Shown in pieces: positions 6,825-15,498 of a DNA stretch of 18,658 nt (the stretch's first letter is position 1; every line of letters begins with the position of its first letter). The stretch covers positions 1-18,658 of the forward strand of contig JAGYNX010000010.1 of the NCBI GenBank assembly GCA_018399855.1, written 5' to 3'. Made by a program: the position numbers and the translations under genes. Origin of the DNA: Spirochaetota bacterium. Its GTDB lineage: Bacteria; Spirochaetota; UBA4802; UB4802. A model generated the notes under the pieces. The model was not told the DNA's origin and did not search any database. It was given only the letters and a program-made list of their open reading frames with translations.

Positions 6825-9407
6825 CTACAATGACTTTGATCGGAGTCTTTCCAGTGCCCAGTGTGTATATTTCCGCACTTTTCTGTCAGGATCCTTTTCG
6901 AGCTCATCAAGTATCTTTTTGCCTTCTCTGGTTTCCAGTTTTTCAAGTGCCCTGGTTACCTTTACCCGTACTTCCTCGTCGGGATCACGTGCTGCAAGGA
7001 CAATTCCCCGAAACGCGGACTTTGTGCCTATCCTTGAGAGTGTGTCGGCTGAATCGCGTCGTACAGCAGGGTCCCGGTGGGAGAGGGTGCGAATGAGGCT
7101 TTCAACATAGCCGGTTGCATCAAGGATCTCGGCTATATAAGGATTCAATGACTTGATGTCTTCCCTGAGCAGGTCGGTAAGCATCTTCTCACCTTTTTCT
7201 TCCATCCTTATAAATATACGTGTTATATTCTCTCGCATAGAAGGATCGGCATCCTTGAAATGTTCAACCATGTGACGGGCATCTTTTGTATCTGTTTTTG
7301 ATGACAGTGCCAGGCTAAGCTGTTTTTTTTCATCTTCATTGTCAGTCTTTTCAAGTTTCTCGATAAGAATGTCAATTGATTCCTTTAACGTGGAAGCACC
7401 CAGGCCGGTGATTGCCGCGTACTTTACCGATTCAACTTCGTTTTCATCAAGAAGTACCTGTTTGAGTTCCCTGATCATTTTAACGGAGCCGTGTAAACCC
7501 AGCGCACTTGCCACATCCTGTCTTACCCGTTTTACAGGGTCACGCAGCATGTCAACAGTTTGTTGAAGAGACTTGTATTCCTCGAAGTTCACCAGTGCCC
7601 AGACCGATGCTATTCGCACGTCAGGGTCAGCGTCTTTTAATAACCTGGTTATTCGTTTTACGAATGACTTGTCACCGGTGGCCGGTAATGCAGTTATTAC
7701 AGAAGCGCGAATCCGGGCGTCACCGGAATCAAGAAGCTCCCCTACCCTGGAGTTGAATTCCTTTTTCGGATAAGAGGATAGTATCCGGGTGAACTCGGAT
7801 GCCTCATCCACTGGCAGTGATGGAAGGTTTTCAAGCAAAAGCTGCAGACAATAATGAAGCTCCATCTGTCCCAGAAGTTTGAGGGCGTCTTTCCTTACCA
7901 GGTGTGGGTGGGCCTCCCGCCCGGCATACAAAATTTTCAATACCTGCTCAAGGACATGTGGTGGGGACATTCTAACCAGGACCTGGCGAAGAATATCCCT
8001 GGGCCTGATTTTCTCATCATTCAAAAAACCGATGAGTGTATCCTGAACAATGTGGTCTGCATGCGGGGGTACATGTTCTAACAATACAGATAGTGCTTCC
8101 GCATCTCCCCTGCGCTTTTGCAGTTCACGCTCCAGAAGTTTCAGGGCATCATCGTTACCCCTGGCAGCTACGCAATCAAGTGTTGCAGAATAAATCTCAC
8201 TGTACCGGGAGGTTCCGTCATAGAGGGAAAATGTTTTCCTGGCGAGGGTGGTAATGAAGGGCCTTGGACCCGATTGCAGCAGAATGCGGGCACATACAAG
8301 CAGGCTTGCCGGGTTATCCGTTTTCTCAATGCAAGCAAGAAAATCTGTAACGTTTACGCGTGCAGCTTTTTCAAGCAATGAGAAGTTGCGTTCCAGTAAT
8401 TTCTTATCTCCCAGGTCTACATCCAGGCACAGCCTGTCAAGTGCCGTGTTTTCTTTCAGATACCTTGCCGCAGGAAGACGCAATTCCAGGTTATTCTGGT
8501 CAAGAAAGTAGAAAGCAAGGTTCTCATCTTCTTTTATTTCAGGTCGCAGCAGCTCAAGAATATGGAATGATTGAGTCTTGCTCATTTTTTTTGAATCGGG
8601 GAAACGATAATCCGGGAATTCATTCATGATACGATTCCATGCGGTGTGCCGAACCTCGTAGGTGTAATCATTTATCGTGAGTGTAGTCAACCTGTCAAGC
8701 AGCTTGTCTGTTTCGTCGGTGGTGAATTCATGAGCGACTGTTTTCCGTACTAGTGGATATGAGTCCTCGAATGCGTCCCACAATGCGCGAATGGACCGGT
8801 TGTCATCATCATGAAGCAGTATTTTGATAGCGAAATATCGTGAAGCCCATTCGGGATCTCCGGTCATTTCGCGGATCTCATCGATATGATCAAGAAACAT
8901 TTCCCTGGCCCTGGCCCCATCGAAATCTTCACCCTGTCCTGAAAGGGCAACACGTCGCATGTATAAAAAATCACCACTTTCTTCAAGAAATGAAAGAAGA
9001 AGCCTGGCAAACCGTTTTTTATGGAGGCTTACCAGGAAACAGGTAAACAGGCCCGTATCGGGTGCATAATGCATGATCCTGTTAAAGTCCCGTTTTCTCT
9101 TCAGTCGTAACAGGTTTTGGATCCAGTAACGATCGATGCCGCTAATATATATAATATCGTTCCCCTCTTCTTTTGCGAATCGTTCGATAGCCTGAGAACG
9201 AATGAAGGCATATCTTTTTTTAAAGATGGGTGCAACAATGTCACTTGCTTTATCCGGGTTATCAGCAGCCCTTGCCAGTATGTTATATATACGTTTTCTG
9301 GCCTTAATGCTCCATATCATATCTGCTATCACAGCCACAAAAAACGCGAAGAACAGTAATATAACCCATAAGGGCAGTGATTCAATGATACGTATCAATG
9401 TTTCCAT
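6825..9407 (-). CDS. Inner-membrane-anchored HEAT-repeat protein
   Basis: The 860-residue protein has one N-terminal transmembrane helix (about residues 11-30, LPLWVILLFF onward) followed by a basic KARKR, which places the rest in the cytoplasm. The last 300 or so residues are clear HEAT/PBS-lyase-like repeats, for example LLKDADPDVRIASVWALVNF, MLRDPVKRVRQDVASALG, LSHRDPAVRRDSADTLSRIG and ARDPDEEVRVKVTRALEKL. The middle is helical and probably a more divergent solenoid. Such solenoids serve as protein-binding scaffolds; no catalytic motif is seen. Translation starts at an ATG behind a near-perfect AAAGGAGG. The gene begins 24 bases after the adenylate cyclase stop codon, so the two are almost certainly co-transcribed. 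A scaffold or partner role for the cyclase is inferred from that. Confidence 0.88.
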   Translation of the reverse strand: METLIRIIESLPLWVILLFFAFFVAVIADMIWSIKARKRIYNILARAADNPDKASDIVAPIFKKRYAFIRSQAIERFAKEEGNDIIYISGIDRYWIQNLLRLKRKRDFNRIMHYAPDTGLFTCFLVSLHKKRFARLLLSFLEESGDFLYMRRVALSGQGEDFDGARAREMFLDHIDEIREMTGDPEWASRYFAIKILLHDDDNRSIRALWDAFEDSYPLVRKTVAHEFTTDETDKLLDRLTTLTINDYTYEVRHTAWNRIMNEFPDYRFPDSKKMSKTQSFHILELLRPEIKEDENLAFYFLDQNNLELRLPAARYLKENTALDRLCLDVDLGDKKLLERNFSLLEKAARVNVTDFLACIEKTDNPASLLVCARILLQSGPRPFITTLARKTFSLYDGTSRYSEIYSATLDCVAARGNDDALKLLERELQKRRGDAEALSVLLEHVPPHADHIVQDTLIGFLNDEKIRPRDILRQVLVRMSPPHVLEQVLKILYAGREAHPHLVRKDALKLLGQMELHYCLQLLLENLPSLPVDEASEFTRILSSYPKKEFNSRVGELLDSGDARIRASVITALPATGDKSFVKRITRLLKDADPDVRIASVWALVNFEEYKSLQQTVDMLRDPVKRVRQDVASALGLHGSVKMIRELKQVLLDENEVESVKYAAITGLGASTLKESIDILIEKLEKTDNEDEKKQLSLALSSKTDTKDARHMVEHFKDADPSMRENITRIFIRMEEKGEKMLTDLLREDIKSLNPYIAEILDATGYVESLIRTLSHRDPAVRRDSADTLSRIGTKSAFRGIVLAARDPDEEVRVKVTRALEKLETREGKKILDELEKDPDRKVRKYTHWALERLRSKSL

Positions 9408-9431
9408 GAAACCTCCTTTGGAATATTGTTT

Positions 9432-11000
9432 CTAGTTTTGTTTGAGCACACTGTATATGGGAATGGGATCTGCTTTTCCCTTTACTTTTACCGGCTCGAG
9501 GCTTTTGACCGCAAAAAGATCACCAAGGTAATCCAGTGTTTTTTGTGTGATGATCACTTCACCACCCTTTGCCACACCTTCCAGCCTGGCGGCCACATTG
9601 ACAGTATCGCCGATAACAGTGTAATTCATACGCCGTGAGCTTCCAAGATTGCCGGCCACTATGGGTCCCGTATGTAATCCTATACCCACCTTCAGTACTG
9701 AAGCATCACCCTTGAAGAATGTCCGCCTGGATGACGCAATTAACTGTTGAATTTCAACCGCGGCAGACACCGCTGATATTGCATCCTGCTGTGCTGTTTG
9801 CAGGGGGACCCCCCAGGCTGCCATTATGGCGTCACCAATAAACTTGTCGATATAGCCTCGATGATTCACCACGATCTCAACAGCCTCGCTGAAATAGTCG
9901 TTTAACATCTCGATGATATATTCGGGAGGCTTGGTCTCAGAAAAGGTTGTGTATCCCCGTATGTCTGCGAAAAGGATGGTGGCTTCCTTCTTGTCACCAC
10001 CGGGTTTCACAAGGTGAGGCTGCTCCATCAATGTTTGCACTATCTCCTGTGAAAGATAGCGGGAGAACATGTCCTTGATGACGCGTCGCTCTTCAACCAC
10101 CCGCTCCATTTTTTCTTCCAGTTCTCGTTCGCGGGTCTGGTCGGTGAATAGAAGGGTTAACCCCTGGTGTTTACCACGGCGGCCTTTCAGTGGTGAAAGA
10201 TTAAGTGAGAAATCCATCTCTTTTTCTTCATCACGAAAAATACCTTCTATTCCAAGCATTTCCTTTGGCTGCCTGATGGAAGAATTTATGGCATTGATTA
10301 TCTTTCTGTTCATTGAGTCTTTAAACACAGCATCGATTTTTCTGCCTTTTGGGTCATCTGAGAGTCCAAATCGTTCTTCTGCCGCGGTATTGCAATATCG
10401 GATTTCTCCATTATTGTCTGTGGTGATAAGAAGGTTGGTCATGGAAGAGAAAATACTTTCCTGGTATAAATGAAGCTCTTCGATCTCCCGCAGGTAGTCC
10501 CTGAGTTGTTTGAACATCCTGGAATTATGGAGCATCCCACCTGCCAGCCTGGAAAATGAATCCAGGAAATTAAATTTTTCCCTGTTGTAAAATCCAGGCT
10601 CTATGCTGTTAAGTACCAGTATACCCACCATGATCTTTGGAGTAGAAAGGGGCATGGCGATACCACACTGCATATGTTCATTACAGAGTATATCAAGAAA
10701 AGGGCTTTTTTTGCGTTCTGTAAGAATAACGGTCTCATCTGATTCTCTTATGAAGTCTACCAGTTCGCTTGAAGCTGCCATCCGGGGAGGGACATCATAT
10801 CTTCCCCTCTTGTATGCAAGTTGTAAATCACTATTATTGTCATCCAGGTCTTTTGCCAGGTAAAGGCAGGCCAGGTCTGAACGGGATATATCCAGTGTCT
10901 GTTCTGCGATGATGGAGATCAATGATTTGAAATCCAGTTCCTGTGTAAGAAGTGTTCCTGCCCTGGTTAATTCATCAAGACTGTGTACGGTGGCTGGCAT
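9432..11000 (-). CDS. GAF-PAS-class III adenylate cyclase
   Basis: The 522-residue soluble sensor cyclase has a GAF domain (about 8-160), a PAS domain (about 178-288), a charged coiled-coil/cyclase-linker ending in MFSRYLSQEIV (290-325), and a class III catalytic domain (about 336-520). The two metal-binding aspartates are Asp346 in FADIRGYT and Asp390 in FIGDAIMA. Lys386 and Thr461 occupy the base-selecting positions, a Lys/Thr pair typical of class IIIb adenylate cyclases. Asn468 and Arg472 in NVAARLE are the transition-state residues. All are present, so synthesis of cAMP from ATP is expected. GGAGG precedes the ATG at good spacing. It heads an operon with the HEAT protein and is divergent from a channel with a cyclic-nucleotide-binding domain. 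The GAF and PAS ligands are not predictable. Confidence 0.93.
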   Translation of the reverse strand: MPATVHSLDELTRAGTLLTQELDFKSLISIIAEQTLDISRSDLACLYLAKDLDDNNSDLQLAYKRGRYDVPPRMAASSELVDFIRESDETVILTERKKSPFLDILCNEHMQCGIAMPLSTPKIMVGILVLNSIEPGFYNREKFNFLDSFSRLAGGMLHNSRMFKQLRDYLREIEELHLYQESIFSSMTNLLITTDNNGEIRYCNTAAEERFGLSDDPKGRKIDAVFKDSMNRKIINAINSSIRQPKEMLGIEGIFRDEEKEMDFSLNLSPLKGRRGKHQGLTLLFTDQTRERELEEKMERVVEERRVIKDMFSRYLSQEIVQTLMEQPHLVKPGGDKKEATILFADIRGYTTFSETKPPEYIIEMLNDYFSEAVEIVVNHRGYIDKFIGDAIMAAWGVPLQTAQQDAISAVSAAVEIQQLIASSRRTFFKGDASVLKVGIGLHTGPIVAGNLGSSRRMNYTVIGDTVNVAARLEGVAKGGEVIITQKTLDYLGDLFAVKSLEPVKVKGKADPIPIYSVLKQN

Positions 11001-11238
11001 TTCTTATCCTCCATCATGAATGAGTGTGCGTTATATTGATACGGGCGAGTGATATCGGTGTGTCAGGTAGGCAAGAAACCCGCATGGAAAAAGAAGATTA
11101 GAACTTAGTATTAGGAGCATCTTCAAAAAAAAGCAAGAAAAATACTATCATTCGTTATGCTCGATGCAATATTGTTGACTGGCTGATTAGCATGTACTAG
11201 AGGTATTGTGTTACAGTGGTTTAAATATTTCACGTGCT
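11001..11238. other. Divergent intergenic region between cyclase and CNBD-channel genes
   Basis: This 238-base region holds no open reading frame I can support. It should carry the promoters for both the leftward cyclase operon and the rightward channel gene. A TTGACT at 11175-11180 could be a -35 for the channel, but no good -10 is placed 16-18 bases downstream. On the other strand CTGACA lies 19 bases before TATCAA, which is only a weak candidate. No CRP-like TGTGA-N6-TCACA site was seen. Confidence 0.5.
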
Positions 11239-12810
11239 ATGGAACAGGATATGAATATACACATGATCATGGAATACCTCAAGGGCAGTACATCAACCCT
11301 GCCGGTGGAACTGGCGTATCCGGTACTCGTGGCTTTTGTTATATACGTGATATTGAAAAAAGCAGCTGATCGCCTGCAGGTGCTCTTGATAATCCGGTTT
11401 TTCTGGTTGCTACAGATAGTGCTCTTGCCGCTATTTGTGCTGTCTCTTGAAGCACTGGTCTTCAACTGGCTTGGACCTATTCTTAATGATAACATTGTGG
11501 GCATGATAACCCGCGGTAGAACCATTTTACTGTGGTTGATTTTTGCCCGTATACTTGTTCAGGCAGTCGACTTATTTATATGGAAGGGGATGGTCAAACG
11601 ACGCACGGGTATGGATGTGCCGAATATACTGCATAACCTTGTGAGGATAGGTATATACCTTCTTGCTATTTATGGCATTATGACCTTTGTGTTCGACCGG
11701 CCTGTAACAGGGCTCCTGGTCTCTTCGGGGATTATTGCGGGCGTTATCGGTCTTTCAATGCAAACTACCCTGGGAGATATCTTCGCGGGTATAGCTCTCA
11801 GTATTGAGAAACCCTACCGTATCAACGACTGGATCGAAATGGATGATGGTACTATTGGTAAGGTTGTGGATATCAACTGGCGCTCAACGAGACTCCTGTC
11901 ATGGAACAGGAGTGTATATGTAATACCTAACGGAAAAGCCATGTCCTCCACCATTCATAATTACTACCTGCCTGACAAGGTGTATTGTACATGGTTCAAG
12001 ATAGAGATTGCACCTGACATTTCTCCTGTGCTGGTTCGTCGTGTTTTGCTGGAAGCAGCGCTTAGTTGTAAAAAAGTTTTGAAAGACCCTCCCCCGGTTG
12101 TTCGCCTCTCGGATGGTACGAGCAGGCCTTATCTTTACTCGGTATTTGTCTATTTTGAAGATTATCCCACGTATTTTGCCGCCCGTGATGACCTTTTCAT
12201 GGAGATCTGGAATTATTGCCAGAAGGCCGGCATCAGTCCGCCACCATCTGTGCATGAAGTGAACTACTTTACCGGTGAACGCAATGAAGTAAGTGAACCC
12301 GGTCTTGACGAGTTGCTATCCAGGGTTGAAATCTTTTCGCCTCTTACTGAAGAAGAACGAAATGAACTGTTGGAAAGGGTAACCGTGAACAGTTACAGGG
12401 AAAACGAAACCATAGTCAGGGAAGGGGACAAGGGTGATTCACTGATGATATTAGCTGCGGGTGTCATCTCCGTGTCACGTCTTGATGTACATGGCAAGCC
12501 GGTTGAACTGGAGCGCCTGGGGACAGGGGATTGTTTCGGAGAAAACTCACTCTTAACCGGTGAGCGCAGGTCGGCCACCATAGTGGCCCTTACCGATTGC
12601 CAGGCCATGGAATTCTCCAGGGAAGACATTGCCCCTATACTGGAAAAAAGACCGGAGGTTATTGAAGAGCTTGCAAAAGTAATGGCAAGCCGCAAGCTGG
12701 AAACTGAATCAAGACTGCAGCTCAAGCACAGAAAAAGTACCGGTGAATTGCTGGGAGATTACGGAGATGAGATATTGAATAGTATCAGCTCATTTTTCGG
12801 AATAAAATAA
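11239..12810 (+). CDS. MscS-family channel with C-terminal cyclic-nucleotide-binding domain
   Basis: The protein has 523 residues from ATG 11239. Alternative starts are TTG 11206 and ATG 11251, none with a strong ribosome-binding site. There are four or five N-terminal membrane helices ending in an MscS-type pore helix (about 154-185; VSSGIIAGVIGLSMQ, then LGDIFAGIALS), followed by the MscS beta domain with WRSTRLLSWN and VIPNGK (about 190-345). A cyclic-nucleotide-binding domain fills about 362-475. Its phosphate-binding cassette reads FGENSLLTGERRSATIVA, with Glu435 and Arg444 in the residues that grip ribose and phosphate, so cAMP or cGMP binding is likely. This architecture is that of bacterial cyclic-nucleotide-gated (bCNG) channels. 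The next-door adenylate cyclase makes cAMP the obvious ligand. A short tail of about 40 residues follows the domain. Confidence 0.92.
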   Translation: MEQDMNIHMIMEYLKGSTSTLPVELAYPVLVAFVIYVILKKAADRLQVLLIIRFFWLLQIVLLPLFVLSLEALVFNWLGPILNDNIVGMITRGRTILLWLIFARILVQAVDLFIWKGMVKRRTGMDVPNILHNLVRIGIYLLAIYGIMTFVFDRPVTGLLVSSGIIAGVIGLSMQTTLGDIFAGIALSIEKPYRINDWIEMDDGTIGKVVDINWRSTRLLSWNRSVYVIPNGKAMSSTIHNYYLPDKVYCTWFKIEIAPDISPVLVRRVLLEAALSCKKVLKDPPPVVRLSDGTSRPYLYSVFVYFEDYPTYFAARDDLFMEIWNYCQKAGISPPPSVHEVNYFTGERNEVSEPGLDELLSRVEIFSPLTEEERNELLERVTVNSYRENETIVREGDKGDSLMILAAGVISVSRLDVHGKPVELERLGTGDCFGENSLLTGERRSATIVALTDCQAMEFSREDIAPILEKRPEVIEELAKVMASRKLETESRLQLKHRKSTGELLGDYGDEILNSISSFFGIK

Positions 12811-12828
12811 AGGGATTATGAAATAACA

Positions 12829-12855
12829 GGATCCTCCCGGGTTTTGGGAGGATCC
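12829..12855. terminator. Bidirectional hairpin terminator between convergent genes
   Basis: GGATCCTCCC (12829-12838) and GGGAGGATCC (12846-12855) form a perfect 10-base GC-rich stem with a 7-base loop. It sits between the channel stop codon (12810) and the stop of the convergent lipoprotein gene (12870), so it can serve both. A long T run is missing on the rightward side; the leftward side has a moderately T-rich tail. Confidence 0.7.
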
Positions 12856-12869
12856 GTTGTATGCAATGG

Positions 12870-13571
12870 TCAGAATGAAGATTTTGCCCCTCGGGTGCCA
12901 TATTCAAGAAGTACCATGGTGGAATCACCGTCATCAGTTACCGATTTAACCATACCGTTAATAGGTACTTTATAATGATACCAGCCTGTGCTCTTATACT
13001 TCTTCCCCCAGAAGGTGACCTCTGACTTGACCATGTTGGTGCCTGCAAATGATCCTGCGGGAACCTTGATTGTACCACCGTTTACATATTGGGAAACAGT
13101 TACATCCAGTCCTGAAAGGTGTTTTTTGTAGAGTGATTTGGCCATCATGAGAACAGGGCCTTCAAGCTTTTCCACTTTACCGTCCTCTCCCTTAATCTTT
13201 ACCCATAAAAGTTCGATGTCATCAATGTTTCCTGACTTGCGAACTTTTTCAAGTCCCCTGATGAGCATTTGTACTGTGCCCTCCTGGGTCTCAGACAGGG
13301 TATAGGATTCATAAATCCACCCACCGGCTTCCCTGCCAACGATACTGGTCTTCGTGATAGAACGGGTACCATCATCTTCGATGGTTCCATATACTGCGTA
13401 CTGCCCAATCGCAAGGGGCATGGGTGAATAGAATTTCTTTGATGCCCTGATACGAGTGGAAGAATCCTGTGTAAAGTATGGACTGATCTTTGCCTTGAGC
13501 TGCGGATTAGCTGATGGACCACAGGATACGACAAATAACGTCAGAAAAACTGCAAAAAATGCTTTTTTCAT
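12870..13571 (-). CDS. Lipoprotein of unknown function
   Basis: The 233-residue protein has a 16-residue signal sequence and the lipobox VVSC (Cys17), so it is a secreted, lipid-anchored protein. The mature part is rich in beta-strand-like segments such as IGQYAVYGTIEDDG, TVPAG-like KVPAGSFAGTNMV and STGWYHYKVPINGMVKSV. This arrangement is seen in periplasmic or surface lipoproteins that read as a single beta-sandwich, in which a 'KVPAGxF' segment is common. No enzymatic motif is visible and I do not recognise the family. AAGGAAG precedes the ATG, and a candidate promoter lies upstream. It is a single-gene unit that converges on the channel gene. Confidence 0.82.
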   Translation of the reverse strand: MKKAFFAVFLTLFVVSCGPSANPQLKAKISPYFTQDSSTRIRASKKFYSPMPLAIGQYAVYGTIEDDGTRSITKTSIVGREAGGWIYESYTLSETQEGTVQMLIRGLEKVRKSGNIDDIELLWVKIKGEDGKVEKLEGPVLMMAKSLYKKHLSGLDVTVSQYVNGGTIKVPAGSFAGTNMVKSEVTFWGKKYKSTGWYHYKVPINGMVKSVTDDGDSTMVLLEYGTRGAKSSF

Positions 13572-13609
13572 ACGGGTTCACTTCCTTAAGTTTTTAATAA
13601 GATGTCCGT

Positions 13610-13638
13610 TATAAAACCGGGTAGGATTGATTTGTAAA
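13610..13638 (-). promoter_or_regulatory. Candidate promoter of the lipoprotein gene
   Basis: On the minus strand TTTACA (13633-13638), a 17-base spacer and TTTATA (13610-13615) resemble a sigma70-type promoter. TTATAA with an 18-base spacer is an equally good reading. The ATG lies about 30 bases beyond the predicted start, and AAGGAAG falls in between. Confidence 0.45.
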
Positions 13639-13736
13639 GACAGGGTGAATGGCTTTTAGTCAAGCAAAAAATTGTATGATATTTTTGGCGGGAATACGGA
13701 AGCTGGCTTCACGCCTGTATTGTATAAGCAATGATT

Positions 13737-14093
13737 TCAGTATTTCCTGGGGAAAGCAAAGTCGGGTACCTGGGATATCTTTTTGAAATAATATTTCGTA
13801 TTGTATCCTCTCTTAATTAGTATAGCATCACCTGGACATGCTGCCGTGCAATCACCGCAGGCCATGCAGGCGAGAATGTCTTTATCATGAAAGAGCTGCA
13901 CAAGCTCCGGGATCTTCTTTCGTTCTCCCGGTGTGTCACTGTTCATCGTTATGGCGCCGGCAGGACATATGGAAACACAGATTCCACATCCTGTACACAG
14001 TGCTGGATCAAAGATAACCAGGCCGGTTCGTACATGCTTTGACCTGAAATAGTTGGGTATTTTTGCTTTATCCAGAATGGAAAGGTTTGCCAT
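13737..14093 (-). CDS. Two-cluster 4Fe-4S ferredoxin-type protein
   Basis: The 118-residue protein is read from ATG at 14091-14093, which has GGGGGAA eight bases upstream and begins one base after the nitroreductase stop codon. A longer in-frame start at 14168 would lie inside the nitroreductase gene and is disfavoured. Two cluster motifs are complete: CTGCGICVSICP (Cys33, 36, 39, 43) and CMACGDCTAACP (Cys76, 79, 82, 86). The spacing is that of bacterial-type 2[4Fe-4S] ferredoxins, with a 30-residue insertion between the clusters. It should pass electrons between a low-potential donor and the nitroreductase encoded just upstream; in some anaerobes such domains are fused to nitroreductases. 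It has no membrane segment and should be cytoplasmic. Confidence 0.88.
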   Translation of the reverse strand: MANLSILDKAKIPNYFRSKHVRTGLVIFDPALCTGCGICVSICPAGAITMNSDTPGERKKIPELVQLFHDKDILACMACGDCTAACPGDAILIKRGYNTKYYFKKISQVPDFAFPRKY

Positions 14094-14094
14094 G

Positions 14095-14850
14095 TTATTC
14101 CCCCTGTCGTTCTGTAGTCTTGCTCTGAGGTGAACCTTCTCTGATCCATTCAACGAGTTGTACTTCACGACCTATCTCACCATCATAATCCCCACGTGGC
14201 CAGCCCAGTATGAGACAGTCGTCAAGGGTAAATGGGTATGTTACACCAAAACGTTTACGCCACTTCTTCATTTTCATCAGCAGGGTGATCATTCCGATCC
14301 AGCATGTGCCCAGTCCCAGGCTGTGTGCGGCCAGTACCATGTTTTGTCCGCAAATTCCCGCGTCCAGTGATGGTGTTCCCACCCCCCGCTTGTCTACCAG
14401 CAGAAGGATTATAACCGGGGCATTATGATACACGGGTACTGAACCAGACGCGATGCGTTGAAGCAGGTTGAAGGGTATGGGGTGCAGCATATTGGGCACA
14501 AGCCTGGTCAAAAGTCTTACCGGCGTGCCCAGAAGAATACGCCTTACGGGTCCCCGTTCGTAGTCAATGAACCACATCAGGAGCCGGGTAATACGTATTG
14601 TGTCCCGTTCCATTTGCTCTATAACCTGTGGATCTTTTATTACCACGAATTTCCAGGGCTGGCAGTTGCCGGCTGAAGGTGCGAACCGACCTGCTTCCAG
14701 GATTCTTTTGATAAGGGAATCCGGTACCTCTTTTTTCTTGAAGACACGAATACTCCGTCGCTCAAATATCACCTTTTCGACGGGGTTCCAGTTCATTCCT
14801 TCATGATAGGTATACAGAGGGGACAATGTAGTATCTGGTTTTTTTTTCAT
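14095..14850 (-). CDS. Nitroreductase-family flavoprotein
   Basis: The 251-residue protein carries the FMN-binding hallmarks of the nitroreductase superfamily: the RRSIRVF loop (31-37) and RFAPSAGNCQPWKFVV (about 55-70). Later GICGQNMVLAAHSLGLGTCWIG and ILGWPRGD are the usual C-terminal landmarks. A basic, hydrophobic stretch between about residues 90 and 130 is longer than in minimal family members and may form a lid. These enzymes reduce nitro groups, quinones or other electrophiles, and some act in cofactor or dehalogenation chemistry; the substrate is not predictable. It starts 8 bases after the stop of the small membrane protein and ends one base before the ferredoxin start, so the three form one operon. 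Use of ferredoxin rather than NAD(P)H as donor is likely but inferred. Confidence 0.9.
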   Translation of the reverse strand: MKKKPDTTLSPLYTYHEGMNWNPVEKVIFERRSIRVFKKKEVPDSLIKRILEAGRFAPSAGNCQPWKFVVIKDPQVIEQMERDTIRITRLLMWFIDYERGPVRRILLGTPVRLLTRLVPNMLHPIPFNLLQRIASGSVPVYHNAPVIILLLVDKRGVGTPSLDAGICGQNMVLAAHSLGLGTCWIGMITLLMKMKKWRKRFGVTYPFTLDDCLILGWPRGDYDGEIGREVQLVEWIREGSPQSKTTERQGE

Positions 14851-14858
14851 GCCGTATT

Positions 14859-15287
14859 CTATCCTGTTAAAAAATTATATTTTACGTGATGTGAACTTTT
14901 GAATAGAAAATATAAGAATACAAGTGACCATGCCATGTCTCCGCAGACGAGAAGAAAGGCGAATATGGTAGCATTACCGGTAAAAAAATGGAATGTAAAT
15001 ATGCTAAACAGGATGAGTTTGCTTAAAAGCCCAAGCCATATTATTCCCCTGTTCAAGAGGGGTGCCCTGGATACGATAAAATATCCAAGACCGAAAATAA
15101 TTATTGCCAGCATAACGATGCGATAATTCAGCATTGCGATAAACGTCTCGTGTAACGCACTGCTTCCATAAAATAATTGAATGGAATAATCCTGGAACAG
15201 GATTCCAGTAGCACCAACGCAAATATTCCAGAGTGCAGCCATGGTAAATATAATTTTGTATACACGAAGAAATTGATTATCATTCAT
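14859..15287 (-). CDS. Small four-helix membrane protein, function unknown
   Basis: The 142-residue protein has four hydrophobic segments (about 11-31, 52-72, 81-102 and 107-129), with short loops and a lysine/histidine-rich C-terminus. AGAGG sits nine bases before the ATG. It is the first gene of the operon with the nitroreductase and ferredoxin genes, and lies divergent to the AraC-type receptor. No cofactor-binding motif is obvious, although a histidine lies in the third helix region (His100). I do not recognise the family; a membrane anchor or quinone-proximal partner for the redox pair is only a guess. Confidence 0.75.
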   Translation of the reverse strand: MNDNQFLRVYKIIFTMAALWNICVGATGILFQDYSIQLFYGSSALHETFIAMLNYRIVMLAIIIFGLGYFIVSRAPLLNRGIIWLGLLSKLILFSIFTFHFFTGNATIFAFLLVCGDMAWSLVFLYFLFKSSHHVKYNFLTG

Positions 15288-15430
15288 AATTCGGTGCCTC
15301 TACAAATCAAACTTTGTGCAGTCTTCCCCTTTGAAAGTATTGCTGAATACTACTATAGAGTAATTTCTATTTCTTGCAGTATATTAAGGAATTTTCAGCA
15401 TTCTTGATGTAGTGTATTTATTTTTGCGTA

Positions 15431-15460
15431 TTGTTTTGTTAATTACAAGGAGAGTATAAT
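15431..15460 (+). promoter_or_regulatory. Candidate promoter of the AraC-type receptor gene
   Basis: A perfect -10 TATAAT at 15455-15460 is preceded by TTGTTT (15431-15436) at an 18-base distance. Transcription would start near 15467, about 32 bases before the ATG at 15499. The AAGGAGAG at about 15447-15454 falls inside the spacer of this promoter and is therefore not a ribosome-binding site for the gene. Confidence 0.5.
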
Positions 15461-15498
15461 AAATTCGTTGATTTTTTTTCTGTTTATTTATGTACTGA

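Noticed and set aside
10069..10473. A 134-codon open frame on the plus strand
   Set aside because: It is antisense to the PAS and linker part of the cyclase gene and is low-complexity, serine- and arginine-rich.
11175..11203. TTGACT with a 17-base spacer, considered as promoter for the channel gene
   Set aside because: The hexamer at the expected -10 position is TAGAGG, a poor match, so it was not listed as a promoter.
13699..13710. Palindrome GAAGCTGGCTTC after the redox operon, considered as terminator
   Set aside because: The arms are five bases with a two-base gap, too tight for a hairpin loop, and the flanks give no further pairing.
14094..14168. Longer ferredoxin start inside the nitroreductase gene
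   Set aside because: The internal ATG at 14093 has a strong purine-rich ribosome-binding site and the one-base gap is a normal operon junction.
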